Source: Paenibacillus agricola (lineage in GTDB: Bacteria > Bacillota > Bacilli > Paenibacillales > NBRC-103111). Taken from it: DNA of 64,000 bases. A program made the translations under genes and the position numbers. The notes below the pieces were generated by a model, which saw only the letters and a list, made by a program, of their open reading frames with translations, was not told the origin of the DNA and did not search any database. Shown piece by piece: positions 7,680 to 18,393 of the stretch. Every line of letters begins with the position of its first letter. The first letter of the stretch is position 1. The stretch lies in the NCBI RefSeq assembly GCF_011440305.1, contig NZ_JAAOIW010000007.1, positions 1-64,000 on the forward strand. Reading direction: 5' to 3'.

Positions 7680-9407
7680 TTACGACGCGGAATTTTTCAC
7701 ACGCTTGGATGCCGACACTTTTGGCGCCGCTGGCGTCTTTGGTTCCGATGCGGATACTGATGGCGTTACAGGCGTCTTTGGCTCCGATGTGGATACCGAT
7801 GGCGTTACAGGCGCCTTTGGCTCCGATGTGGATACCGATGGCGTTACAGGCGTCTTTGGCTCCGATGTGGATACCGATGGCGTTACAGGCGCCTTTGGCT
7901 CCGATGTGGATACCGATGATGTTGCAGACATTGGCGCCGATACAGGCGCTGGCATGGATACTGCCGCCGGTGTAGGTGTCATCGTTGAGGTCGATGCTTG
8001 TGTAGATGACGTTTTTGCTGCTGATGACGTTGACGAAGAACTGCTGCTTCTGCTGACCGGCGGTTTTCTCGTTCCAGAGGATGCTGAGGATGAAGCAGAA
8101 GAATTGCCTGGCTTATTCATATAGGATGATGAGCTGTTAACCGACGTCTTATTCGTAAGACTTCCGGTCTTTTCTAACAAATCCAAAAACTCTTGATTGG
8201 TGTTAGTATCGCCAAGCTTTTTAAGGAAGGCTTCAATATATTCATGCGAATCGTTCATGCTCTTGCGGATCGCCCATACTTTCTCCAAGACGTCTTTGCT
8301 TAGGAGCATTTCCTCTCGCCGTGTTCCTGAACGCCGCATATCGATGGATGGAAAAATGCGCCGTTCTGCCAATTTGCGATCCAGGTGCAATTCCAAATTG
8401 CCCGTTCCTTTAAATTCTTCATAAATCACGTCATCCATCCGGGAGCCGGTTTCAATTAACGCCGTTGCCAGAATGGTTAAGCTGCCCCCTTCTTCAATGT
8501 TACGTGCTGCTCCGAAAAACCGTTTAGGACGGTGAAAGGCTGCTGGATCAATACCCCCAGATAGGGTACGGCCCGATGGCGGGATAACCAAGTTATAGGC
8601 ACGTGCCAATCTCGTAATACTATCCATTAAGATGACAACATCTTTTTTGTGCTCCACTAAACGCTGTGCACGCTCAAGAACAAGCTCAGCGACCTTAATA
8701 TGGTTCTCGGGTAGCTCATCGAATGTAGAGGCTATGACTTCACCCTTTACTGAACGCTGCATATCCGTTACTTCCTCAGGACGCTCGTCTATAAGGAGCA
8801 CGAACAGCTCGATTTCTGGATGGTTGGTTGAAATACTGTTTGCAATTTCTTTGAGCAGTAAGGTTTTACCTGCTTTGGGAGGAGCAACGATCAGGCCGCG
8901 CTGACCCAGTCCAACTGGAGCCAATAAATCCATAAGCCGTGTGGAAAGATGCGTTGGAGAGGTTTCCAGCAAAATTTTCTTTTCTGGATACAGCGGGGTT
9001 AGTGCTGGGAAATGCAGGCGCTCGGCCGCAGTTACTGGATCTTCGCCGTTAACTGCTTCTACGTGCAGAAGCCCGAAGTAGCGTTCGTTTTCTTTGGGAG
9101 GCCGGCATTTGCCTGATACCAAGTCCCCACTCCGCAGGTCGAATTTACGAATCTGTGAAGCGGAAATATAAATGTCCTCCGTGCTTGGCAAATAATTAAT
9201 CGGGCGTAAAAACCCAAAGCCATCCGATAAAATTTCGAGAACGCCCTGCATGAACATTAGCCCGCTTTTTTCTGCCTGAGCCCGTAAAATAGCAAATATT
9301 AATTCTTTCTTTTTCAATTGGCCATAGGAAGCAATCTGATGCTTCTTGGCTAATTGATACAATTCTGTCAGCTTCTGTGCTTCTAACTGCGCCAGAGGAA
9401 TATCCAT
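7680..9407 (-). CDS. rho: Transcription termination factor Rho with long low-complexity C-terminal tail
   Basis: Hexameric RNA helicase that terminates transcription (575 aa). The core (about 415 aa) has a helical N-terminus matching B. subtilis Rho, the RNA-binding segment DGFGFLRP, Walker [10 protein letters not shown], Walker B region DERPEEV and the R-loop region [19 protein letters not shown]. After LLEKTG comes a ~160-residue tail: first Ser-rich, then five 13-residue repeats ([13 protein letters not shown] type) and a basic end (KRVKNSAS). Usual length is about 420-430 aa, so this is an added tail. The ATG used matches the homologue N-terminus and has GGTGG upstream; a TTG 20 codons earlier lacks a ribosome site. 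Confidence 0.93.
   Translation of the reverse strand: MDIPLAQLEAQKLTELYQLAKKHQIASYGQLKKKELIFAILRAQAEKSGLMFMQGVLEILSDGFGFLRPINYLPSTEDIYISASQIRKFDLRSGDLVSGKCRPPKENERYFGLLHVEAVNGEDPVTAAERLHFPALTPLYPEKKILLETSPTHLSTRLMDLLAPVGLGQRGLIVAPPKAGKTLLLKEIANSISTNHPEIELFVLLIDERPEEVTDMQRSVKGEVIASTFDELPENHIKVAELVLERAQRLVEHKKDVVILMDSITRLARAYNLVIPPSGRTLSGGIDPAAFHRPKRFFGAARNIEEGGSLTILATALIETGSRMDDVIYEEFKGTGNLELHLDRKLAERRIFPSIDMRRSGTRREEMLLSKDVLEKVWAIRKSMNDSHEYIEAFLKKLGDTNTNQEFLDLLEKTGSLTNKTSVNSSSSYMNKPGNSSASSSASSGTRKPPVSRSSSSSSTSSAAKTSSTQASTSTMTPTPAAVSMPAPVSAPMSATSSVSTSEPKAPVTPSVSTSEPKTPVTPSVSTSEPKAPVTPSVSTSEPKTPVTPSVSASEPKTPAAPKVSASKRVKNSAS
7723..7917 (-). repeat. 39-bp tandem repeat in the 3' end of rho
   Basis: Five in-frame 39-bp units. 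The four at 7762-7917 form two identical 78-bp pairs (7762-7839 = 7840-7917), differing inside each pair only at one base that changes Ala to Thr. The unit at 7723-7761 is degenerate. Each unit encodes 13 residues of the Rho tail. Confidence 0.95.
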
Positions 9408-9488
9408 AATCTCGACCACCAAACTATTATATTTTACTATTCCCATTTTACTCTCAGCATGACCCAAATCTGGAGGGTCTATGCGTTG

Positions 9489-10742
9489 CTATTCTTCTTC
9501 GCGCCAAACTTCTGCGCCTAAACTTGATAGATTGCTTACCAAATGGTCATAGCCACGATCGATATATTCAACCCCTGTAATCTCGGTCACTCCGTCCTCA
9601 ACGGTTAGGGCAGCAATAACAAGGGCAGCCCCTGCACGTAAATCAGTTGCCTTCACCTTCGCCGCGCTTAGCTTGCCACCTTCGATAACGGCTGAACGCC
9701 CTTCTACTCTAATCTTCGCGCCCATACGGGCTAATTCAGGAACATGCTTAAAGCGGTTACTGTATACATAATCACTCAGGATGCTGACACCCTTGGTTTG
9801 TGTTAATAAGCTTGCCATCGGCGATTGGAGATCTGTAGCAAATCCAGGATACACTAGAGCCTTGACATCCACACTCTCATATTCCGGCTGCCCTACAACG
9901 CGGATCGATTCATCCATCTCGTATACTTGGACGCCCATTTCCTGCAATTTAGCCGTGATAGCCTCCAAATGCTTAGGGATGACATTGTCAACAACAACAT
10001 CACCATGCGTAGCAGCAGCTGCAATCATATAGGTTCCAGCCTGAATCCGGTCGGGAATGATGGAATGACGGCAACCGTGCATAGAATCAACACCCTCGAT
10101 CCGGATCGTTTCCGTTCCGGCTCCCTTGATTCTGGCGCCCATGGCGTTTAATAGTGTTGCAACATCTATAATTTCAGGCTCTTTTGCCGCATTTTCAATT
10201 AAAGTAACACCTTTGGCGCGAGACGCAGCCAACATGATATTGATGGTAGCCCCAACACTTACTACATCCAAATAAATCTTGGCTCCGCGGAGCTCCTTAG
10301 CCCTAATATGCAAAGATCCGTTCTCGGTAATTACCCGTGCTCCCAATGCTTCAAAACCTTTAATATGCTGGTCAATCGGGCGCGGCTCAAAGTTACAGCC
10401 TCCAGGCATCCCAATCGTTGCTTCTCCAAAGCGGCCAAGCAATGCCCCCATCAAGTAATAGGAGGCTCTCAATTTCTTAATATTCCCATTCGGCATAGGC
10501 TTAGATCTTAATGCGCTTGGATCAATAATCATTTGGTCATCTTTCCATATGACAGGTGCGTTTAACTCTTCTAACAGCTCTGAATATATGGCAACATCGC
10601 TTAATACCGGCAAATTATCTAAGGTAACCATGGTTTCCGATAAAATTGCAGCTGGTATCAACGCTATTGCGCTGTTCTTGGCACCGCTAATTTGGACCGT
10701 CCCTCTTAGCGGGCGACCTCCGGTGACCATTAATTTCTCCAT
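9489..10742 (-). CDS. murA: UDP-N-acetylglucosamine 1-carboxyvinyltransferase, MurZ/MurAB type
   Basis: First committed step of peptidoglycan synthesis: transfers enolpyruvate from PEP to UDP-GlcNAc. 417 aa. Active-site Lys22 (ISGAKNSA) and Cys116 ([13 protein letters not shown], the fosfomycin target) are present. Sequence and position next to rho and fbaA match the second B. subtilis paralogue (murAB/murZ). The start is the ATG encoding MEKLMV; GGAGG lies about 13 bases upstream. It precedes rho by 81 bases. Confidence 0.96.
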   Translation of the reverse strand: MEKLMVTGGRPLRGTVQISGAKNSAIALIPAAILSETMVTLDNLPVLSDVAIYSELLEELNAPVIWKDDQMIIDPSALRSKPMPNGNIKKLRASYYLMGALLGRFGEATIGMPGGCNFEPRPIDQHIKGFEALGARVITENGSLHIRAKELRGAKIYLDVVSVGATINIMLAASRAKGVTLIENAAKEPEIIDVATLLNAMGARIKGAGTETIRIEGVDSMHGCRHSIIPDRIQAGTYMIAAAATHGDVVVDNVIPKHLEAITAKLQEMGVQVYEMDESIRVVGQPEYESVDVKALVYPGFATDLQSPMASLLTQTKGVSILSDYVYSNRFKHVPELARMGAKIRVEGRSAVIEGGKLSAAKVKATDLRAGAALVIAALTVEDGVTEITGVEYIDRGYDHLVSNLSSLGAEVWREEE

Positions 10743-10827
10743 TCGTCCCTTTTCCCTCCACATCACCGCTTTAATACATTAAATAAATGAAATAAAGCTA
10801 AATTGTAGGCTAATAAATCATATAATA

Positions 10828-10862
10828 GAAAGGAAATACATCATAACGATGCATTTCCTCCT
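10828..10862 (-). terminator. Terminator after fbaA
   Basis: On the minus strand GGAAATGCATC pairs with GATGTATTTCC around a five-base loop and is followed by a short T-rich stretch. The U-tract is weak, so some readthrough into murA is possible. Confidence 0.55.
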
Positions 10863-10872
10863 TTAACCATTC

Positions 10873-11727
10873 TTATGCTTGATTGGAACTTCCGAACAAT
10901 AGAATTTTGGATTTAACTACTTCAACCATGGCTTTGCGGGCGGGAGTGAGGTATTTACGAGGATCGTAGATTTTGCCATCTTTATTTAATGCTTCACGAA
11001 TTGCTTCTGTACAAGCTACTTGATTTTCGGTATTAACATTGATTTTGCCTACGCCTGCAGCGATGGATTTGAAGATCATGTCGTCAGGCACGCCTGAACC
11101 ACCATGAAGCACAACAGGAATGGGAATGGCACTAGCAACCTTCTCGATGATGTCGAAACGAATGTTAGGCTCGCCTGCATACATACCATGCGCGGTTCCA
11201 ACAGCAATAGCTAAGCAATCAACGCCGGTTTCTTCGTAAAAACGAATTGCTTCTTCCGGTTTGGCCAAGCTAGCATCAGCTTCGTCCACGCTAAGGTCAT
11301 CTTCTACGCCGCCAATTGTACCAAGCTCACCCTCAACGGATACGCCCATAGCACGTGCTGCTTTTACAACTTCCTTCGTTAAACGGATGTTCTCTTCGAA
11401 AGAATGATGAGAGCCATCAAACATAACGGAGCTAAAACCGGCACGGATACATTTCATAGCTACTTCAAAGCTGCTGCCGTGATCCAAGTGAAGCGCAATC
11501 GGTAGTCCCGACTTCTTCGCTGCAGCTTCCGCAATGGCAACGGTAAACTCGATACCCATATACTTCAAAGCTCCTTCACTTACACCGTAGATGAAAGGAG
11601 ACTTTAACTCTTCTGCTGCTTCCATAATCGCTTGGGCAAATTCCAAATTATTCATATTGAACTGTCCTACTGCGAACTTATTTGCTTTTGCTCTTGGCAA
11701 AAATTCGTTCATCGAAACCAATGGCAT
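10873..11727 (-). CDS. fbaA: Class II fructose-bisphosphate aldolase
   Basis: Glycolysis and gluconeogenesis: cleaves fructose-1,6-bisphosphate to DHAP and glyceraldehyde-3-phosphate. 284 aa, zinc-dependent. The first zinc-ligand region LHLDHGSS, the segment SVEGELGTIGG and the late LHGGSGVPDD and NVNTENQ motifs are all present. AGGAGG nine bases before this ATG fixes the start; the frame is open 12 codons further upstream but without a ribosome site. The order spo0F-fbaA-murA is as in B. subtilis except that no transaldolase gene lies between. Confidence 0.97.
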   Translation of the reverse strand: MPLVSMNEFLPRAKANKFAVGQFNMNNLEFAQAIMEAAEELKSPFIYGVSEGALKYMGIEFTVAIAEAAAKKSGLPIALHLDHGSSFEVAMKCIRAGFSSVMFDGSHHSFEENIRLTKEVVKAARAMGVSVEGELGTIGGVEDDLSVDEADASLAKPEEAIRFYEETGVDCLAIAVGTAHGMYAGEPNIRFDIIEKVASAIPIPVVLHGGSGVPDDMIFKSIAAGVGKINVNTENQVACTEAIREALNKDGKIYDPRKYLTPARKAMVEVVKSKILLFGSSNQA

Positions 11728-11853
11728 GTGTTTCTTCCTCCTAGAATTTATTGACCGAGTCAAGTATCAAGACCGCTCTTCTGTCATACTGCGTTATTAT
11801 AACATAGTTTAATTGAAATGATAACCAAGCTCTCTATTTTCATAAGCTGTGGA

Positions 11854-11882
11854 TAAAAAAAAAGACCCTATAATTAGGATCC
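11854..11882 (-). terminator. Terminator overlapping the spo0F stop region
   Basis: On the minus strand GATCCTA pairs with TAGGGTC around ATTA, followed by nine Ts. It starts within the last codons of spo0F. Confidence 0.7.
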
Positions 11883-12263
11883 CATTGCATATGTGCTATT
11901 CTTCGACTCTCCCAGTTGGCTGTTCACAGCCTGGCGGAGCTCATCAATATCGAAAGGCTTAGTGAAATGCATAATCGCCCCAAGATCTGTCGCTTCTTTA
12001 ATCATGTCCAGCTCTCCGTAAGCTGTCATCATAATCACCTTGATTGAAGCGTCAATGCTTTTAATGTGTTTCAAAATATCCAAACCGTCCATCCCTGGAA
12101 TTTTCATATCCAGTAAAACTAAATCTGGAGAAGCATTTCTCACAATTTCCAGCGCTAGCTTTCCGTTCGACGCCTGATAAGTTTGGTACCCTTCCGTACT
12201 GAAAACCTCAGTCAGTAATATCCGGATACCATTCTGATCATCCACAATAAGTAACTTCTTCAT
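11874..12263 (-). CDS. spo0F: Phosphorelay response regulator Spo0F
   Basis: Single-domain receiver (129 aa) that takes phosphate from sporulation kinases and passes it to Spo0B. Acidic pocket D8/D9, phosphoacceptor D52 ([12 protein letters not shown]), T80 and K102 (FTKPFD) are all present, and there is no output domain. It lies between pyrG and fbaA as in B. subtilis. GGGAGG lies upstream of the ATG. A sporulation-type kinase gene is about 7 kb away in this window. Confidence 0.95.
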   Translation of the reverse strand: MKKLLIVDDQNGIRILLTEVFSTEGYQTYQASNGKLALEIVRNASPDLVLLDMKIPGMDGLDILKHIKSIDASIKVIMMTAYGELDMIKEATDLGAIMHFTKPFDIDELRQAVNSQLGESKNSTYAMGS

Positions 12264-12330
12264 CCATCCAGCCTCCCAAGTCCACGTTCGTGTTTCGGAA
12301 ATATGGCCTTTCCATCAAGCTAACAAGATA

Positions 12331-12356
12331 AATTCGATATTCACAGCCAGATTCCT
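12331..12356 (-). promoter_or_regulatory. Candidate sigma-H promoter of spo0F
   Basis: Minus strand: -35-like AGGAATC (12350-12356), 14-base spacer, -10-like GAATT (12331-12335), matching the sigma-H pattern AGGA...GAAT. spo0F of B. subtilis has a sigma-H promoter in the equivalent place. It is about 68 bases before the start codon. Confidence 0.5.
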
Positions 12357-12460
12357 GCTGCTTTTCACAAATAAGTTGAAAAGATTTACAATTCATGCAG
12401 TATTTGAATCGAGTTGATAGGCTTGATGGGGAATGCGGTTGTTACTAAGTAAGTATATGC

Positions 12461-12467
12461 TGTCGAA
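12461..12467 (+). promoter_or_regulatory. Candidate Spo0A box upstream of spo0F
   Basis: TGTCGAA is an exact match to the 0A-box consensus TGNCGAA. It lies in the spo0F-pyrG gap, about 105 bases upstream of the candidate sigma-H -35. A seven-base match can arise by chance, so only its position gives it weight. Confidence 0.4.
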
Positions 12468-12483
12468 TGGCCATATATTTTAA

Positions 12484-14312
<1,829 letters not shown>

Positions 14313-14353
14313 TGTGCTAGAAGCGTGTGTGTATACAATTTTAAAAACTTTTC

Positions 14354-14392
14354 AAAAAAAAAGAAAAAGTCCCCCGGCAATAGCGGGGCACT
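14354..14392 (-). terminator. Terminator after rpoE
   Basis: On the minus strand GTGCCCCGC pairs with GCCGGGGGAC (one mismatch) around a short loop, followed by TTTTTC and nine Ts. Confidence 0.75.
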
Positions 14393-14486
14393 TTATAGTT
14401 ACTATTGAATACTTTTTCAAAAGCCCAAAAGATAGTTTACAATTATACGAGGGGTGCTGTCAAGAGTGAACAAGCAGGGATTCGAC

Positions 14487-15074
14487 TTATTTTTCTTCTT
14501 CGTCGTCCTCAAGCTCTTCCTCAATTAGCGTATCCAAATCTGTATCGAGATCCGCGTCTTCATCGTCCAGATCGGTATCGTCGCCATCTTCTTCATCGAT
14601 CTCTTCTTCTGCCGAAAATTCGGTTTCTTCTTCGATTTCTTCCTCTTCTGCTTCAAAATCATCCTCAGCAGGCTTATCAAAGGAATCAAAGTCCTCTTCT
14701 TCAACAAAAACATCTTCTTCTTCTGCAAACAGATCCTCATCGTCCAAATCATCGTCTTCATCGTTAATGATACGCGGACGTTTGCCACTACCCACAGTAT
14801 CTTCGGATTTCTCAATCGGGTACCAGCGCTTCAGGCCCCACAAATTCGTACCTACACACGCAAAGCGACCATCGATATTGATTTCCGTATATAGTTGAGC
14901 GATTACCTGCATGACTGCATCTTCTGACAGGCCTTTAATTTTCGAAATTTCTGCCATCAGGTCACGATAATAAAAAGGTGTATTCGCTGCTCTTAATACT
15001 TCAAATGCAAGGTCGACCATTGGCATTTCCTTGGCTTTTTCTGCACCGACCTTTAGAGTGTACTGCGCACTCAT
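14487..15074 (-). CDS. rpoE: DNA-directed RNA polymerase subunit delta
   Basis: Gram-positive RNA polymerase accessory subunit that promotes recycling and reduces non-specific binding. 195 aa: a folded N-terminal HARE-HTH domain (about 1-90; INIDGRFACVGTNLWGLKRW is conserved) and a disordered tail made almost only of Asp and Glu. GAGGGG ten bases upstream supports this ATG; a TTG six codons earlier overlaps that site. It precedes pyrG, as in B. subtilis. Confidence 0.95.
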   Translation of the reverse strand: MSAQYTLKVGAEKAKEMPMVDLAFEVLRAANTPFYYRDLMAEISKIKGLSEDAVMQVIAQLYTEINIDGRFACVGTNLWGLKRWYPIEKSEDTVGSGKRPRIINDEDDDLDDEDLFAEEEDVFVEEEDFDSFDKPAEDDFEAEEEEIEEETEFSAEEEIDEEDGDDTDLDDEDADLDTDLDTLIEEELEDDEEEK

Positions 15075-15445
15075 CCAAGCACATCCCCTCAAACAATTTC
15101 ACTAGCCTAAATTTCATTATCCCTTATACTCCTAATAGTAAACCTTATTTTATGTAAAAAAGCAACTGCTTCTAGTGTCTGTTCAAAGGATTATTAAGAA
15201 GCGAAGGATAAATCCCCTTCGCCTTGACTGTATCCGCGGGGACTTGAACAGCGTCCACCCTGCTGCCCTCCACAAGGGTAGGGAAGAGAACGAAAGCATT
15301 CTCTTTGTTTATCCTATGATGCATGATCCTTTATGACACGGGTAAGGACCCATTTATTTAAAGAAGGCCATCTGCACATGCCACACAATCCCCTTTCACA
15401 TAGGATACATCAGGCATTACGATGTGCGGGAGGGGCGATGGCCAA
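15075..15445. other. Intergenic gap between rpoE and the S8 protease
   Basis: 371 bases between divergent genes. On the minus strand TTGCTT and TTTACT with a 17-base spacer (about 15135-15165) is a weak candidate promoter for rpoE. An inverted repeat GCGAAGG / CCTTCGC lies near 15200-15222 without a T-run. I see no gene in it. Confidence 0.4.
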
Positions 15446-16627
15446 ATGGAACCATCCACTTTTGTTAAATGGCTGCGGACAGCCATGCACGGTGCAGAGA
15501 GCGTCGACTGCAAGCATATCATTCGTTTCTCCAGCCGTCGCGATTATTTCGCGTGCATTCGCGAGCTGCACCGTTCTACAAAAGATACAGACTTATTGAA
15601 TGGCATACAGCCACTTGCTGTGATCAACGCGATTTCTTGCACATTAAATACAACCGCAGTACTATCCCCAGTCCCTTTTGCCCATTCGATCGAAGTGGAT
15701 GCTAAAATGAATGTCCATTCGATCAAGGTAGTGAATGCTGTGCAGCCTTTAAATAGTGCCACGCCCAGTGATACCGCTAGCGTTCCTTGGGGCATTAAAC
15801 ATATTCGCGCACCACAAGCATGGGCCAAATCCAAAGGAGACCGCATTCGGATCGGAGTTATCGACACCGGTGCTGATTATAACCATCCCGATTTGCGCCA
15901 TTGCTTATCCTATGGAGTGAATCTGGTGAACCGGCACCTGCTGCCCAACGATGACAATGGCCATGGTACCCATATAGCGGGAACCATTGCCGCTGCTTCT
16001 ATTCGCCCACGGGGAATCATTGGTGTCGCACCGCAAGCGATTATTCATCCAGTTAAAGCCTTCGACCACCAAGGGAGTGCCTTCGTCTCCGATATTATCG
16101 GCGGCATTGACTGGTGTGTGCGAAACCAGATCCATATTATTAACATGAGCTTTGGGATGAAAACCTATAGCAAGGCTTTGGAATTAGCCGTCCGCCATGC
16201 TTTTCGATCGGGCGTAATCGTCGTAGCCTCCTCTGGGAATGAGGGCAAGCAAAAAAGGATCGATTACCCCGCAAGGCTACCCCAGGTAATCGCCGTTGGA
16301 GCTTCTACCCGCCGCGGAAAAATCGCATCCTTCAGCAATATCAGCAAAATGATCGACATCTACGCACCAGGCGAAAAAATATATTCCACCTGGCTAAAAG
16401 GCAAGTACCACGAGCTAAGCGGCACCTCCATGGCAACGTCCCATGTTTCCGGAGTCATCGCCCTGATGCTGTCCCGAAGACCCGGATTGAATCCTACCCA
16501 GATCAAGACCATCGTCAAAAGGCATGCCCGGCTACTGCTTAAGCCCGGTATGGGCATTAGGGAAATCCACGCCTTAAGAGCGGTTAGCGCCGTAATCAAG
16601 CCGATCCTTGTTTCAAATAAGTCGTAA
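15446..16627 (+). CDS. Subtilisin-like serine protease (S8 family)
   Basis: 393-aa subtilase with an intact triad: D140 (GVIDTGAD), H173 (GHGTHIAG) and S328 (GTSMATSH); oxyanion Asn in SSGNEG. About 110 residues precede the catalytic domain, consistent with a propeptide, but I see no N-terminal signal peptide, so it may be intracellular. GGGAGGGG about ten bases upstream decides this ATG over one eight codons earlier that overlaps the site. It is convergent with, and overlaps by 15 bases, the DUF1934 gene. Confidence 0.88.
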   Translation: MEPSTFVKWLRTAMHGAESVDCKHIIRFSSRRDYFACIRELHRSTKDTDLLNGIQPLAVINAISCTLNTTAVLSPVPFAHSIEVDAKMNVHSIKVVNAVQPLNSATPSDTASVPWGIKHIRAPQAWAKSKGDRIRIGVIDTGADYNHPDLRHCLSYGVNLVNRHLLPNDDNGHGTHIAGTIAAASIRPRGIIGVAPQAIIHPVKAFDHQGSAFVSDIIGGIDWCVRNQIHIINMSFGMKTYSKALELAVRHAFRSGVIVVASSGNEGKQKRIDYPARLPQVIAVGASTRRGKIASFSNISKMIDIYAPGEKIYSTWLKGKYHELSGTSMATSHVSGVIALMLSRRPGLNPTQIKTIVKRHARLLLKPGMGIREIHALRAVSAVIKPILVSNKS

Positions 16628-17041
16628 CGGGAGCCTCCCCACCGTTAACCTTAACCGGTAGTCACCAGCCTTTTCTCCCATTACGAATAAGCTATAGCTC
16701 CACTCTACAGTACCAAGCCCTTGCTCCAATTCTAATGTTAATTGCTCGGTATCCGTCTCCAATTCCAGCTTACCTTGCGGGGCGTCATAGTATCCTTTTA
16801 ACCGCTGCCCCGCTTTAAAGGTTTGCTCCGAACGAACACTGCCTTGGCGAATAATACGTACAAGCCCATCTTCCAGCTTAATCAAGGTTGTAGTTCCCGC
16901 CATCTCCGGGTCCGCTTCCTTGTACCGCAAATAATAATGGTTCCCTTTAAGGTACAAATCGCCCTCCATATCCTGCTTAATCCCCGGATCCTCATCTATA
17001 TAGCTTTCAATCTGTATCTTCACTTTCACCGATTCCCCCAT
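16613..17041 (-). CDS. ywiB: DUF1934 (YwiB-family) beta-barrel protein
   Basis: 142-aa protein with alternating hydrophobic strands and no catalytic motif, consistent with the calycin-like beta-barrel of DUF1934. Function is unknown. In B. subtilis ywiB sits directly upstream of argS; here no argS follows, and a convergent protease takes that place. AAAAGGGGG precedes the ATG. A possible -10 (TATATT, minus strand, about 17060-17065) lies at the edge of repeat copy B. Confidence 0.75.
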   Translation of the reverse strand: MGESVKVKIQIESYIDEDPGIKQDMEGDLYLKGNHYYLRYKEADPEMAGTTTLIKLEDGLVRIIRQGSVRSEQTFKAGQRLKGYYDAPQGKLELETDTEQLTLELEQGLGTVEWSYSLFVMGEKAGDYRLRLTVGRLPLRLI

Positions 17042-17066
17042 AAAGAACCCCCTTTTCCTAATATAC

Positions 17067-17492
17067 TACCCCTAAATCCCCTAAAAGGGGACCCCAAGGG
17101 TTGCGCCCCCTGGACCACGATAAAGGCTTGTTTGGCGGGAGGCTCGCTTACTGTCAGGCAAGGCGCCACTTACAGGACGCGGATGCCTGACCCGCTCTTG
17201 GTCTGAGCCAAGCTCCGAAAACCAAACCAGCCAGTCCCGCAGGGACGATGCGACCTCCCAACGCTCCGCAGTCCGCGCTAAGGGCAAGCGCACCACAGTC
17301 CAGCGTGTCCCGGAGGGACGGAAGCGTCCCGAGCACTCGCAGTCCTTCCACGGGCACCACATCTACAGCCAAGCGTGTCCGTAAGGACGGAAGCGCCCCG
17401 AGCACTCGCAGCCTCACCACCGAGGGAGTCCAGAGGGCAAAGCCCTTTGGGGCCCTCCCTAGAGGGAGGGTTTGGGAGGGCGCCCCCCATTG
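17067..17492 (-). repeat. Modular palindromic intergenic repeat, copy B
   Basis: About 425 bases of GC-rich, non-coding sequence filling the gap between divergent ywiB and an araC-type gene. Read on the minus strand it starts with the head (CCCAAACCCTCCC...GGGAGGGCCCC, 17452-17477), then two 42-bp modules 70 bases apart (17372-17413 and 17302-17344) of the form CTCGGGnCGCTTCCGTCC...GGACACGCT, then a degenerate third hairpin GTCCCTGCGGGAC (17234-17246), and ends in nested palindromes (CCCCTTTTAGGGG, 17078-17090). Short open frames inside it are by-products of its composition. Confidence 0.75.
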
Positions 17493-17537
17493 TGGTACCA
17501 TAGATTCAAGCGCAAATCGCATGGGAGACAAGACAAG

Positions 17538-18368
17538 ATGATTACAAATATATTCGGCGTCATAACCGAGATGGAATTGAGACTTCCTGTATATGTAACA
17601 AGTGCTGGCGGCTGGCATAACCAGATGCTCATGAACCGGGAGCAGGGCTTTCCAGACTATCAATGGATCCAATCATTAGGCGGTTCGGGCAAGCTATCCA
17701 TCAACGGCAAAACCTATACCGTACATAAGGGACAGGGGATGCTGCTGTTTCCTCACGAGGTACATGAATACGAGCCCATTACCACCCCTTGGTCCGTACG
17801 CTGGGTTTCTTTTAATGGAGCCTGTATGGCAAGCCTGCTGGACTCTATGCACTTCAATGCCTCTACTGTGCTTTACCTGACCAATCCCGATACTACACTA
17901 GGTTTGATGCATTCGATTCTGACTGCCCTCCAGTCTCAAAACCCGCTGCGCAGTATGGAATGCTCGACGCTCGCATACGAGCTGCTATTGGACTTATTCT
18001 TGCACGCCTCCTCTTCGGAGGTTCGCTCCAAACAGCAGCATATGGAGCAGTTGACACCGGTGTTTACACTGATTGAAAATAGCTATAACGAAACGATCAC
18101 GTTACAGCAAATTGCCGACAAGCTAGGTGTCACTCCTCAGCATGCCTGCCTGCTATTCCAACAGACGCTGGGCATCCGGCCGATCGCCTACCTGAACCGT
18201 TACCGGCTGCGCAAGGCTAAGGAGCTGCTGCTGCAAGAGCTGGAGCTTGAGGTACGCGAGGTAGCAGGCAGAGTTGGATATAGCGACTGCAGTTATTTTA
18301 TAAAGCTTTTTAAGCGCCAGGAGGGAATCACCCCAAGCAGCTTCCGCAAAAATCATCGGTTGCTATAA
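17538..18368 (+). CDS. AraC-family transcriptional regulator
   Basis: 276 aa. An N-terminal cupin-like ligand domain (about 1-150, with GGSGKLSINGKTYTVHKGQGMLL-type beta turns) is followed by a linker and a C-terminal double helix-turn-helix (about 175-272: LQQIADKLGVTPQHACLLF and VREVAGRVGYSDCSYFIKLF). Such proteins usually sense sugars or related ligands. GGGAGA nine bases upstream supports this ATG; the frame is open further upstream into the repeat element but without support. A metallophosphoesterase follows within 26 bases. Confidence 0.85.
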   Translation: MITNIFGVITEMELRLPVYVTSAGGWHNQMLMNREQGFPDYQWIQSLGGSGKLSINGKTYTVHKGQGMLLFPHEVHEYEPITTPWSVRWVSFNGACMASLLDSMHFNASTVLYLTNPDTTLGLMHSILTALQSQNPLRSMECSTLAYELLLDLFLHASSSEVRSKQQHMEQLTPVFTLIENSYNETITLQQIADKLGVTPQHACLLFQQTLGIRPIAYLNRYRLRKAKELLLQELELEVREVAGRVGYSDCSYFIKLFKRQEGITPSSFRKNHRLL

Positions 18369-18393
18369 GAATCCATACGAACGGATGATATTC

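Noticed and set aside
7705-8124. A 139-codon Asp/Gly/Val-rich repeat frame antisense to the rho tail
   Set aside because: The repetitive coding of the Rho tail (39-bp units) keeps the opposite strand open by periodicity; there is no independent start signal.
14405-14767. A plus-strand Leu/Arg/His-rich frame antisense to rpoE
   Set aside because: It mirrors the Asp/Glu codon run of the delta subunit tail and has no other support.
17081-17672. Four overlapping open frames on both strands in repeat copy B
   Set aside because: The GC-rich palindromic repeat is open in several frames at once; sequences are low-complexity and match no protein family I know.
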